A DNA stretch of 64,000 nt. Source: Trichoderma breve. Its lineage: Eukaryota > Ascomycota > Sordariomycetes > Hypocreales > Hypocreaceae. The stretch covers positions 1,116,001-1,180,000 of the forward strand of contig NC_079232.1 of NCBI RefSeq assembly GCF_028502605.1, in the 5' to 3' direction. The notes beneath the pieces were generated by a model. It was not told the origin of the DNA, did no database searches, and worked only from the letters and a program-made list of their open reading frames with translations. Shown here piece by piece: positions 11,392 through 21,549 of this stretch. The translations under genes were made by a program, and so were the position numbers. The first letter of the stretch is position 1; the number at the start of each line of letters is the position of its first letter.

Positions 11392-12721
11392 GAAGTTTGC
11401 AATTCTAAGGAGTATCAAAAAACTTGAAAGCGCCTAATATAGCGGCACATACACGCAACAGGTCACTGTTTTATACGGCTCGCAGATAGAAGAAGACAGC
11501 CCATCCTGCAGCTACGATGCCAGTGAATCGTCCGAGCTACGTCCGTAGTAAAAAGCGGATGCATGACAGCAGCCTGAACAAGAAAGGTACGTAGATACAC
11601 AAATAGGCGGGTATTTGGACGAGATACATATAGAAAATGAAGATCTTACCTATGAATAAGGCGCTTCATGAAGCATTCAATTGTTTTAGAAAAGACGAAA
11701 TCTACAGAAAATACTCTACGCTTTCATAATAGTTATAGCTGCATTTCCATAGCGCTTGCCAACGCCGGAACTCCGAGGCTTTGACAGTCATCGGCACGAA
11801 AGGTGAGACACAACATCTCGGAAACTTCAGAGCAGAGTCACTAGGCGGTTCTTAAGCGAGCACATCTGTGGCGGAGAATTTCACGAATTGGTTGAGAATT
11901 ATCGTTCAGGCTGGCAACCGGGTCGTCAGATCGCTGCTACTTTCATCTATCAACGCGGATTATGATTTGCCAGTTGTCCGAGAGACTTATAGGAGCAAAG
12001 GGAGAGAAGACGAATATTAGTTTATTACCACGATACCGCTGGAAGTATGGCCACTACCCATCACATGAATCAAGTTGCTACACATATACAGTACAAACTG
12101 TATTAATTTCTTACTAATAATTCGTATATCAAAGAGGAGTGTATGCTGCGGTAACATGAAGAAGTCGCACATACGTACACTTATAAAAAAATAAAATGTC
12201 ACAAAGGAGGAAAAAAATCAGTTCTGTGACTATGACGCCATGAAGAGGCTTCAAATGACCTTTTCAAATAGACCTACAGCCATACGCTTAGACACATGGT
12301 TATAATAATCTTCCTCTGTTTGCTCAAATCCCAATCTACATAATGACCAAGTGTTTATAAGTAAATTAGAAAAATAATTTAACTAGATTTTTTGTTAAAA
12401 ACTTGTGAACCTATGAATTTATGCTACTATAGCAAACACTAACATAGCAACAGAAACCTAGTATATATGACGGCTATGCAGACCACAGCGTGTAACATAA
12501 GTCAGGCGATTGATCGATCAAGCTGCGGCAACTGATTACTTGTACCACCTAAAACCCACGTACTGGCGCAATTGGGTGTCATTTGATGCCGAGCATCTCA
12601 CGCTGTCTTGCCTTGCGATCTATATAGCCGATCACACGTTTGGCCAAAGGCTTGATCAAATCATACCAATACTCGTTGAGTTTGTATGTTTAGATACATA
12701 GGCAGGAGCTATTGTACAACA
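11392..12721. other. AT-rich stretch between decayed genes
   Basis: No intact gene. A short open segment near 11,867-11,964 (plus strand) reads FHELVENYRSGWQ, and an ORF at 12510-12701 reads YWRNWVSFDAEHL. Either may be a relic exon, but I cannot assign a family. A small perfect inverted repeat, ATACAGT-4 nt-ACTGTAT, lies at 12086-12103. Confidence 0.35.
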
Positions 12722-13050
12722 TTTTGGCTTTAAAGTGCCAGAATGTCTGTACACATGCGAGTATACAGAGTGGCTACCCATATACCCTTAAGCCTCCGTT
12801 AAGTTTCTGCTTGCAACTGGTGAAGCTAACATAAACTCATCTGACAACTGCAACTGAACTGCCTTGTCATATGCCACCGAAAATGGCCATGAGGCTCTTG
12901 TTAAGTTACTTCTTGAATGAGGGGCGAACACTAACACAAAGGATAACAACGGGAGAACACTGTTGGCATGGGCAGATGAGAACAGGCACAAAGGCACCGC
13001 ATGTTCACTACTTGACGCTGATTGGAGAATTGCATTAGGTGAGTATTGAA
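12722..13050 (+). pseudogene. Second NACHT-ankyrin relic
   Basis: Read on the plus strand, this segment gives a short piece (ECLYTCEYTEWLPIYP) resembling the NCEYQKRLRLFPLYGYAA part of the first pseudogene. It is followed directly by ankyrin-like sequence (VKFLLATGEANIN, then LSYATENGHEALVKLLLE and TNTKDNNGRTLLAWA) with interspersed stop codons. The region that normally separates these two parts is missing, so there is an internal deletion as well as the stops. It ends just before the broken gene at 13074. Confidence 0.6.
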
Positions 13051-13073
13051 CGCACCCATATTATAATAAAGAG

Positions 13074-14430
13074 ATGAACAATGCTTGGGAACTTCTAGAA
13101 GAGGCTTTAACAGATATAAAGCAGCCTGTTAATGAAGATCGTCGCCCCTTCTTCTTCTCTATCCCTACCTCTGCATTTCTCAGTGCAGCTATATTGGGAC
13201 CGAAAACCAGAAGAATGCACGAGCTATTTATCCAACCATTTGTTATTCTACTCAAGGAAGATGAGGCCCTAAGATCCCTCATACTAGAGGCCGTTTCGAA
13301 GCAGGAGATTGGCCCCGGGAGGGCTCGAAACAACTTTCGAAAACTACTAAAGCACTTTGCCAGTGATCTCAGAGTCGAGTCAGTCAACAATCAGCACCAA
13401 GCGCTTCTTAAGTTTATAAATACGAATTTATCCAACATTGCACAAGCACTCTTCTCAGAGTATTCTAGCGATGATCAGAAAGCGGGAGATAAGATGCCGG
13501 AACCAAGGATGCAGCATTATGCTGCTGGGGAAAGTCAGAAAAAAGGTAGAAGAATACCTTCAGATTTCTCAAAATCTTGAGTTTGTTGAACAGGCTACGC
13601 CTGCTCACCTCAACAACCTAACTTACTATACCGACGACAGCGACCAGATTGAGTTGAGTGAATCTGATGAAGAAAGCGACCAAGACAGCGTAGATGAAGA
13701 ACTTGAAGCAGACGATACGCTGCATAGCGATCTTCCAGAGCATGTAGAAGAAATGAGACAATTTATCCTGGGAAGTACTGCTTACCATATATTTCGTTGT
13801 CAATTTGAGATGTTTGTTCGACCTTCTTTGCAGTCGAAACTTGGAGACCTACTCACGAGGTGGTCAAGGCATGATCACAGACACCACTCTTTCGTTGCCC
13901 GCTACAAGATGTCTGATCTGGTTTCTGAGCTGCGGTATACTCATCCACAAGACATCAGGCTGGATGTGGGCAATAAGAGCACCCGTTGGCAAGGGTTTTG
14001 GGGTTACTATCAGAATTTGGCTGAGCAATAGGCCCAGGCACCCTGGGATTGGTGGCCATTGCCTTATTATCCAAGGCCTCTAGAGAACGGCGAGAGCCTA
14101 CTACGATGGCCATGTGTAAGTTTGATTCCCTCTTGAAATACGCAGTGCTAACCACCTTTGTTACAGGAATTTGGAGAAGATCGATGGGCGATAGTGCCCA
14201 ATCCTTTTACCAGACGTCTAATGTCAATTGTCCGCGACCTTTGTAAGGATGGTACCTCAATGGGTGGGATCCAATCCCCTTCAGCTTTACATGCACGAGA
14301 TACTGATGCGCATGGCTCTTCCGAAAATACATTTTTGCCTGCTGTACCTTCTAAAAGTGGCAGAGTTCATTAGCCTCATTAGCAGCTACAAAGAGAATCC
14401 CCCATCAATATTCCCCGTGGTGGATTAGTC
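13074..14430 (+). pseudogene. Broken gene of an unnamed fungal protein family
   Basis: A coding region with several lesions. Frame one (13074-13580) starts MNNAWELLEEALTDIKQP and is helical. At a run of six A (13539-13544) it passes into the next frame, where KVEEYLQISQNLEF continues the protein. An acidic stretch (DDSDQIELSESDEESDQDS) and VRPSLQSKLGDLLTRWS follow, ending at TAG 14029-14031. The same frame goes on after that stop with WDWWPLPYYPRPLENGESLLRW. It crosses a likely intron (14116-14166) into EDRWAIVPNPFTRRLMSIVRDL, then decays in another frame to about 14,430. I do not recognise a named domain. The layout resembles large uncharacterised fungal proteins often found near ankyrin and NLR genes (family memory only). 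The frameshift could be a sequencing error, but the separate TAG argues for a real pseudogene. Confidence 0.6.
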
Positions 14431-14877
14431 GACACTCAACTTAGCGCAATCTCTACAACTCCTCTTGACCACTGGGTTCTCCTTATATGTTTTTTGCCGA
14501 TGGTTACCCTTTTCATAATTTTGATTTCTCCATTGGGGCGAGGTATTGATATACAGAATGCTTTTATTCCGATTTCCATATCGGCTTCAATGTTGTCGAT
14601 TTTTTGGAGCATGTTTCTCGTCAACGGAAGGGATCATTGATTGGAGCCTGATGTTAATGTCAGGTATTTGCATTTCGCATCATATAGTTAGCCTAGTGTT
14701 AGATGTTTACACGCTTTTTCGGGAAGTAGGAGATTGGTACGCAAATATTCATCGCAGACAGGAGGTAGTTTATTTTTTTTGTATTTCAATTAATTTAGCA
14801 TCAAATGTTTTCCCCATAAGCAACGCAGTTAGACTGAATCTCACATTGTCTCGCCTTGTAATCTACCTATGCATCCA

Positions 14878-14932
14878 GACCAGCTCCTGTTTAGCAACTA
14901 GTCCTAGTTACTAGCAGATTACAAAGCTGGTC
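14878..14932. repeat. Imperfect 55-bp inverted repeat (hairpin)
   Basis: The outer arms GACCAGCT and AGCTGGTC (8 bp) are perfectly complementary. Inside, TAGCAACTAG and CTAGTTACTA pair with one mismatch around a TC loop. The two stems are separated by unequal bulges. The function is unknown; it could be a small mobile-element end, a structured RNA or a remnant. Confidence 0.5.
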
Positions 14933-14980
14933 AAAGGATCTTCCCAAATTATTAAATCTCATTGAAGGCATCCAGTAGCT

Positions 14981-15060
14981 ATTTGGGCTTTAAAGTGCTA
15001 GACTGATTGTACCCTTACGAGTATATGAAGCAGCTAACGATATACCTTTAAGTGGCTTGT
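14981..15060 (+). repeat. Diverged copy of the NLR-relic segment at 12722
   Basis: GGCTTTAAAGTGC, CGAGTATA and ATATACC..TTAAG occur in the same order and at similar spacing as at 12726-12793. I judge the two to be diverged copies of one ancestral segment of a NACHT-ankyrin gene. No open frame survives here. Confidence 0.5.
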
Positions 15061-15307
15061 TGGCCAATTTGGGCTTAGGGCTTATATATGCACAGTTATT
15101 TATATGCGTGCCCATTGCTAACTCCTTAACATCTCCGAGTACATGACAGCATATGAATACGTGAACCATCATTTGTTGCGCTTTCTTGCGGCCGGTAGTC
15201 TCTGGATCGTGAATTTATTATACCTGTGCCTGTCGCCTCTAGACATAAAATAGCTTGAACAGCGTCCTCTTGCCTGAACAAACGCTTTCACACATCTAGT
15301 CCGCAAT

Positions 15308-16034
15308 ATGCCAAGAACAAGATCAACCGTGAACCGTGGCACCTCCACCACAAAGAAGGCCGAAACAAATCCACCCCCAGAGGTCCCAAAACCATCACGC
15401 GAGCAAAAGGCCAAAGTTGTTAAAAAGCCCCGTCCTAAGAAAGGAAAGGAGACAAGCAATGACAGTACGGCATCTTCTATAAGCGTTGGATCCAAAATTC
15501 CATGGACCAATAGCTTTGGAGGGGCAATCTATCTTCACGATGGAACCAAAACCTCGCTGAAGCAGCTAGTGGAGAAGAGCCACAACGGGCTAATTGTCTA
15601 CGTGTACCCAAAATCTCGTGATGATGAATGTATGAGCAATACGCACTCTAGCTACAGGGAATTGGATAGTACAGTACACTGACTGTCTGGTAGCGGACGA
15701 CCTACACGGCGAGATGGACCACTCTCAGCTGGACTTGGAATCGTTAGAAATGGACACCATAGGCATCTATCGAGATACTGTATCGTCAATTGCTGAGTTT
15801 ATGGAAGAACCTGGATCGGGGGTGCCTATTGCCAGCAATTTGAGCGGATCATTGATGAAAGCAATGTCGCTTACTTCACCCAAGGGGGTTCTCAAACAGG
15901 GAGCGTTTATTATATCGAAAGAAGGAATTCTCTTGGGACGCACGGTTGGAGGAAAGGTAGATAAGATTATGGACGACGTATGGAAGATGATACATATTAT
16001 CAAAGAGGAAAGAGGCGAGGAAGAGGATTGGTAG
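15308..16034 (+). CDS. Dot5/PrxQ-like nuclear thiol peroxidase homologue, possibly inactive, about 228 aa
   Basis: Dot5-type peroxiredoxins reduce peroxides with a peroxidatic cysteine, often in the nucleus. The N-terminal 60 residues are basic with a nuclear-signal-like KKPRPKKGK. The fold starts with PWTNSFGGAIYLHDGTKTSLK and GLIVYVYPKS, and the C-terminal part GVLKQGAFIISKEGILLGRTVGGKV matches the usual SPKGT-RGVFVVDKEG region. The best two-exon model is 15308-15629 plus 15670-16034, with a 40-nt intron. The family motif YPK-x5-C aligns with YPKSRDDEC in unspliced sequence, but the donor GT lies inside that TGT codon and the spliced codon becomes Leu. A downstream Cys (TDCL) matches the usual resolving position. 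A 28-nt alternative intron (15630-15657) is also in frame. Either the enzyme is inactive, or the gene is damaged, or the intron is wrongly placed. Confidence 0.5.
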
Positions 16035-16381
16035 CCTTTTTAAGTCATGACACTAGGCACTCACTGTGAAGGACCTTATTTATACGATTAATTGTTTCCT
16101 AAAAAATACATGTATGCTTGAACAATTTGATCATAATTGCCCTCTCACAGGGCATTCATACAATAAAGGCTGTTCCTGATGCATATACATTGTATTTAAA
16201 TAAAACACTTGAGAGTATAAGTCACAGGGAAACACTTCCATCACTCTACACAATGGACTGCGGTGGGTGGCATACATAAAGGTTCGCTAGAATTTATGGT
16301 CATTAAGTGTGAACTTTTGTCTAAACGCTCTAAAACATGCTAAATATTCCAATTAAACCACCGTGAATGAGACTCCATAGA
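16035..16381. other. Convergent 3' intergenic region
   Basis: About 350 bp of AT-rich sequence between the 3' ends of the thiol-peroxidase homologue (plus) and the short Zn2Cys6 gene (minus). It presumably holds both poly(A) regions. Nothing else is seen. Confidence 0.4.
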
Positions 16382-17617
16382 TTATGACTCCATAGAGACC
16401 TGATTTTCTTCCTTCCATCCTGACAGCGTCTGGGTCAACCACGCTGAATGGTCATTGTATTCGGGAAGCATCATTTGGCCCTCGATATTCAGCGCCAATC
16501 CAAATTCTGGTATCGTCGACAGATTGCTCTTCAGCTCGTTGTAGTCAGAGTCTCCAAGGTCCCAGTTCAACATTCCCATACTGGGCGTCTGTCCGTATTG
16601 CTGAAGGAAAGCCGTCATCTCATCCGACCCCGACCCAATTTGGGACATGGAGCCATCGGAATAGTCCGTGATGGGCGAAATATATGGTGATGTTGTAACG
16701 CATGAGTTGACGCCATCGGATCCAGAGTGGCTATGCTCTGAGTCATCGAGACTGTAGAGGCTCTGAGGGGATTGTGTCATAGAGGGATTGTAGCCGGCGA
16801 AAGCTTCTTTGCGGTAGTCTAATTCGGATTCGTTGCTCTGCATCAGCTCAGATGATGGTGAGTCATCACTGGTGAGGTCGTCCATGGGTGAGTCGGCCTC
16901 TTTATCGTCATCATGCTCATCCTCTTCCTCGTCTCGATATTGTAGTCGAGCAGGGTGGGCCGCGATTCTTGCCATGCCGGAAGCTGTTGTTGGGAGCTCA
17001 TATTGGATGGGTAGTTCAATTTCGCCATTGGCACCAATACACCCTAGCTTCTTGGCCACATCGTGAATAACTAGTTCACCCTGATCATTCAGTTCAGGGT
17101 CGCCGAGATCCCAGGGCTGATTCTTCTGGATCATAGTGTAGAGCTTATGGACGCTGCCGATAAGCGCCAAGTGAGTGGTCTCAAGGAACTCGACATAGCT
17201 GTGGCGCAAGTTAGTCACTGTTTAATACATTTATGAAGGATTGCGACATGTATGAACATACCTCTTGGGAACTTGCTTATACTCAACATGAATTGTTCTC
17301 TTGCGGATGCCAGGGGTGCATACATGGCCGTTGTTCTTGCACTTTTGACAGGGGAGGTCACCATCACACTGGTACGGCGGCTTTGTCAGTTTGGACAGTC
17401 AAGAATTGGTAAAGAATAATGAACGAACCTTGATCTTCTTTAAGCGACACCGCTCGCAGGCCTTTGATACGCGTGTACGGCGCACATCTCTGCTGGTGCT
17501 GTGGGCGCCTCGTGGGTGTTGATCCATTGACTTTGATGTGGGGCTAGACTTGGATTTGTGTACTGCTGAGCTTCTAGAAGATGAGGGCTGATTCTTATTT
17601 GAGATGTTTGCAAGCAT
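16382..17617 (-). CDS. Short Zn(II)2Cys6 transcription factor, 370 aa
   Basis: Three exons on the minus strand, 17617-17429, 17368-17262 and 17198-16382, are joined in frame. Intron 2 has a clear TGACTAAC branch site. The serine-rich N-terminus precedes a zinc cluster with cysteines at residues 54, 57, 64, 70, 73 and 80; intron 1 falls exactly before the third cysteine. Straight after the cluster come VEYKQVPKSYVEFLETTHLALIG and a conserved-looking block PWDLGDPELNDQGELVIHDVAKKLG. An acidic Ser/Asp-rich tail (EEEDEHDDDKEADSP) could serve in activation. A WDLGD motif occurs twice (about residues 128 and 311). The protein lacks the large fungal_trans regulatory domain, which makes it compact for its class. 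I do not recognise a named orthologue. Confidence 0.85.
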
Positions 17618-18859
17618 GTTGTGTGTGCAATGATTGTGGCAGATTATATGGATGGTATGGTTTATATGGAAGGCAAAGGCCTTTAGAGACGATATGGAGG
17701 AAAACTGTTCGGGATGTCGCTTCGTTAATGCACTTGTGAAGCGAGATGGAAATTGGATTGATAAATAGTTATTTTATTTATGTCCCTTGATGACGTGAAG
17801 CTACGAAGAATCTGTATTAGGCGGCAGTCTCTCCGTAAAGGGATACTCTCAGCGAGTATGGGGCCAAACTACGACATCGACCGATACGGTATTACAGGGG
17901 ACAGGCTCACAAGCAAGCTTGAGCTCAAACGGTGCTAAACGCCCGTTGACGCTAGAATTTTCTGCCGCCAACTTTCGTTAATTCGAGCTTCTCCGAGCTG
18001 CTGAAGCGCACACACGCGAGGTAAGCGAAGAGCGCGAACCAAGGCGTGGCGGCTTGGAGCATTTATGCCCGAAGTCCATTGACCCTAATGGGCACTAGAA
18101 AACAATACCGGTGGGAGCTAGAGACGTCACTGCGTGAATCGATTAACTGATTAAGCCAACGGCAGTTGACGTGCAGAGTGAGAATCTGGCACGGGGGGAC
18201 TTTCAGGGTTGGGCTTCTCCGGAAGTTCCCAGCCCCAGCGGCATCTGCTCCGAGTGCATGGCTCCCCGTTTGCCCGGGAGAGGAGGGTACGATGCAATCG
18301 GCTAAGCAAATGTCGGCAGATGTTCCCTGTTGAAGTGAACTTGCTTCGGTCGGAGATGCACCAATAGGTATCCTGGGGATTCGTTTCCATTTCCACCTGT
18401 CCTGGCGGTTGTCCGTCACCGACGAGTCCATCTCCGAACCCACGTCTCTACTTTTTTTTTCCTTTTAACCATTGAAAGCTGTTATCCAAGTGGGCTCTCT
18501 GGACAGATGGGATTCTCGATTTTCGATCTCCCGGTATCATGACCGATCCAATCAGAGACTTGCAGCAAGTGTCTTGCAGTCTTGCAACTTTGATTTGATC
18601 ATGCGACTCAATCGGGGACTTGGTGTCTGCCAGCTTGTAAGACACAGTACTAGAGGGCTGAGTGCCACGTCATGTGCCTGCTCTGTGGTCGTGCTACAGT
18701 CAAGACAGTCAAGACGCTGTTGTGTTCAGTAGTGTGCATTCGGCCATGTATTTTCGAGCTGAGTCTATTGGCTATCATGGGCAAAGCTGATGCAAGTCTC
18801 AACTTTATCGCTATTGCCTAGCGGCGGCACCATCTTGAATGATCATCTGCCGATATTTG

Positions 18860-18885
18860 CGGCATACGGCGGCGTACGGCGGCGG
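18860..18885. promoter_or_regulatory. Cluster of CGG triplets, possible Zn2Cys6 binding site
   Basis: CGG occurs at 18860, 18867, 18870, 18877, 18880 and 18883 with a 10-bp period (CGGCRTACGG repeated). Zn2Cys6 proteins bind CGG half-sites, and the cluster sits between a regulator gene and a transporter gene. Binding is inference. Confidence 0.3.
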
Positions 18886-18990
18886 CTCAAGCACTCGCAC
18901 ACAGGCAAGACAGGCAAGTGGAGGACAGAAAAACCGAGACGGAAAAGATTTCGAACACCCTCAAGTTGTATCATACGCCTACAAAGGGAG

Positions 18991-19110
18991 TAGCTGCTAT
19001 ATTTACATTTCCCTATATTTCTCTAGTAACTGCTACTATATCTACATTTCCCTAATAACTACTACTATATCTATATTTCTCTGTAGGCCTAATTACTACT
19101 ACATTTACAC
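18991..19110. repeat. Degenerate AT-rich tandem repeat, about 31-37 bp unit, about 3.5 copies
   Basis: Successive units share CTGCTATATYTACATTTCCCTA or ACTACTACTATATCTATATTTCTC-like sequence. The copies differ by substitutions and small length changes. Confidence 0.5.
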
Positions 19111-20020
19111 AATAGAATTCGAGCATTCCGCTACAAAAGCACTACTCGATGGACTAATTAGGTGCCTATATTACTGAATGTATGTACTTATTCATTTTGC
19201 GGTCTCACTTTTTCTGACCTTCGCTTGACGGGGCACAGCACATGTAGAAAGATTGAGAAGTCGTCTCTAAGCTCAGCTGGACTCATTTTGGTAGTACACA
19301 TGTGGTAGTACATATTGTATTATGACATAAGTCTCAGTTCGTTATCTCTGACCTGCCTCGTCCAGCTTCCGATGTCTTACACAGTCGGTCTTACGGAGTG
19401 CCAAGATACGGAGAACATGTAAACGTAAATCCACGTTCGTATATATCCGTCAAGGCTCTGTTTTTTCCCAAGTTCGAGTTAAATTGATAACTAAAAATAC
19501 AAAATTAGATTGAAAATAAAGACAAACTCTCAAAAGGTTGTGACCTTACGAGTGAGTCCTGCCTTCTGACCCGGCGCATTCGAGCTGCTGCAGCCCAACG
19601 GCACCAGCTGAGCACTAAGACCGAAACTAGGCCTCCATAGAGTAAGATTCCCTCCACAGGGTCGGGCTGATTTTATCTCTTATCTCTCGGAGTAACCACT
19701 TGCGCAATTCGACGTCGTTTCGCTCGCTTCTTACGGCAAGCCTACAATCCCATCCCGGCTGCGAGCTCGCCTGGCGCGTGCCAAAATACGACGACCGAAA
19801 ACACCAAGTACTTGTGCCGACGGTGATTTGTGCGCTCCGAAATACCCAGACCAAAGTACATGTTAGGATGCACGCGACCACGCTATGATCGGCGCTTGAT
19901 CACGGGCCCATAGTCGAGAGCGAGGCGCCGCTACCGGACGATAGAACGGGGGAATAGACAGATAGACGATAGGCGGGACGAGCGATCGATCAAGTCAGAG
20001 ACAACAAATACCAAGTGGCG

Positions 20021-21549
20021 ATGCCTTCATCCGATAGTCTTGGGAGGCGGGCCTCACACGGCGCCGCCAGCCTGGCGACGTCGGCATCTTCTATACACGG
20101 GGCAGCAGTTGGGTTTCGAGAAGGCCTGGGCTTGGCTGGAGTTGCGAGGAGGACTTTGGGAATCTGCTTCCTTCTTTTGACGGTGTTTCTATGGACGCTG
20201 TCCAACTTTCTCGCCAGCGTAAGTACATGGGAGAGACGGCTACCCAACATACGTCTGCGGCGCTTTGCGACACAATGAAGAGCACCCGCTGATAGTGTTA
20301 CAGTTCATCTTTTCCGATGCAACCTACGATAAGCCCTTTTTCCTCGTCTACTTCAACACTTCCATGTTCGCCATCTCTTTAATACCCATGTTTATACGAT
20401 ACCTACTCCAGAAAGGATTCCATGGACTGCGAAGCGACGTCAGGCGCATGTGGGCAGAGCATCGATACCAAGCCGCCCCAGGTAGTCCCGCGATAGACGA
20501 AGAAGATCACCGAGCCCAAGAGCGCTTGTTAGTAGATGAACAAGACCCCATGTCACCAACATCGACTCCTTCAAAAGAGAAGCTCAGCTTCCGAGAAACC
20601 GCAGTTCTGAGCCTCGAGTTCTGCATGCTGTGGTTCCTCGCAAACTATTTTGCCTCGGCATGCCTCGAGTATACCAGCGTCGCCAGCGTCACGATCCTCA
20701 CATCCACGAGTAGTGTCTGGACTCTAGTGTTTGGCTCCATGTTTGGCGTCGAGACCTTTTCCCTGCGCAAGCTGGTTGGAGTCGTGGCGTCTCTTACCGG
20801 TATCATACTAATTTCTATGGTGGACCTCTCAGGCAAGAGTGACGAGAACAGAGGATCGTTCCCACACAAGACTCCCGGGCAAATTGCGCTGGGAGATGCC
20901 ATGGCGTTTTTGAGCGCCGTGGTTTACGGCATATATGTCACCGTTATGAAGCGACGAGTTGGTGACGAGGACAAGGTCAACATGCAGCTATTCTTTGGGT
21001 TGGTGGGAGTGTTTAATCTGGCCCTGTTGTGGCCGCTCTTCTTCATCCTCCACTGGACGGGTCTTGAACCGGTATGTGCCATGGCTACAAAGGGGTTGCA
21101 AATGATGATACTGACCTGGGTCTAATACAGTTCGAGCTGCCTCCTACGAGCCAGATTTGGACCATCATTATAGTAAGTCAAAGACACTCATGATTGTCAT
21201 CCCCCACTCCCATACACAGTTACTCACGGCTATGCAGGTAAACGCAATTGCGTCTTTTGTCAGTGACATATCCTGGGCACTGGCCATGCTCCTGACGACG
21301 CCCTTGGTCGTCACCGTGGGCCTGTCTCTGACCATCCCGCTCTCCCTCATTGGCGAGATGGTCCAGTACCAGCAGTACTCCAGCGGCGTTTACTGGGTCG
21401 GCGCGGCCGTTGTCTTTGTCTCATTTGTGTTTGTTAATCACGAGACAAAGGAGGAGGACACGAGCAAGACGGTAAACGTCACAGCAGGTCTCGGCTCGGC
21501 TTCCGACCCTGATGGTGCCGACGGAGGTGCAGGCTATGGACGATTGTAA
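20021..21549 (+). CDS. SLC35F/EamA-like membrane transporter (YML018C-like), 439 aa
   Basis: Four exons (20021-20218, 20304-21071, 21131-21172, 21238-21549) join in frame with consensus GT..AG introns. I chose the ATG at 20021 (context GTGGCGATGCC); an upstream in-frame GTG at 20015 is unlikely as a eukaryotic start. The protein has about ten hydrophobic segments, among them GICFLLLTVFLWTLSNFLAS, FLVYFNTSMFAISLIP and SLTIPLSLIGE. The paired EamA pattern includes FWLANYF-like and TSTSSVWTLVFG segments, as in the vacuolar YML018C and SLC35F5 group. A cytosolic hydrophilic loop (about residues 115-165) follows the second helix. The substrate is unknown for this group. The acidic/glycine-rich C-terminus is cytosolic in appearance. 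Confidence 0.85.

Larger units (their letters stand above)
14431..15307. other. AT-rich intergenic region with a relic and a hairpin
   Basis: No intact gene. It contains an imperfect hairpin at 14878-14932 and a short segment at 14981-15060 that copies part of the ankyrin relic at 12722. The last 150 bp are the thiol-peroxidase upstream region. Confidence 0.4.
17618..20020. other. Divergent intergenic region (2.4 kb) between regulator and transporter
   Basis: Shared upstream region of the short Zn2Cys6 gene and the SLC35F-like transporter. It contains a block of CGG triplets (18860-18885) and a degenerate AT-rich tandem repeat (18991-19110). ORFs here are short and unconvincing. Confidence 0.4.

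Noticed and set aside
20015..20020. Upstream GTG start for the SLC35F-like transporter
   Set aside because: GTG starts are rare in fungi, and the ATG two codons later has a normal context.
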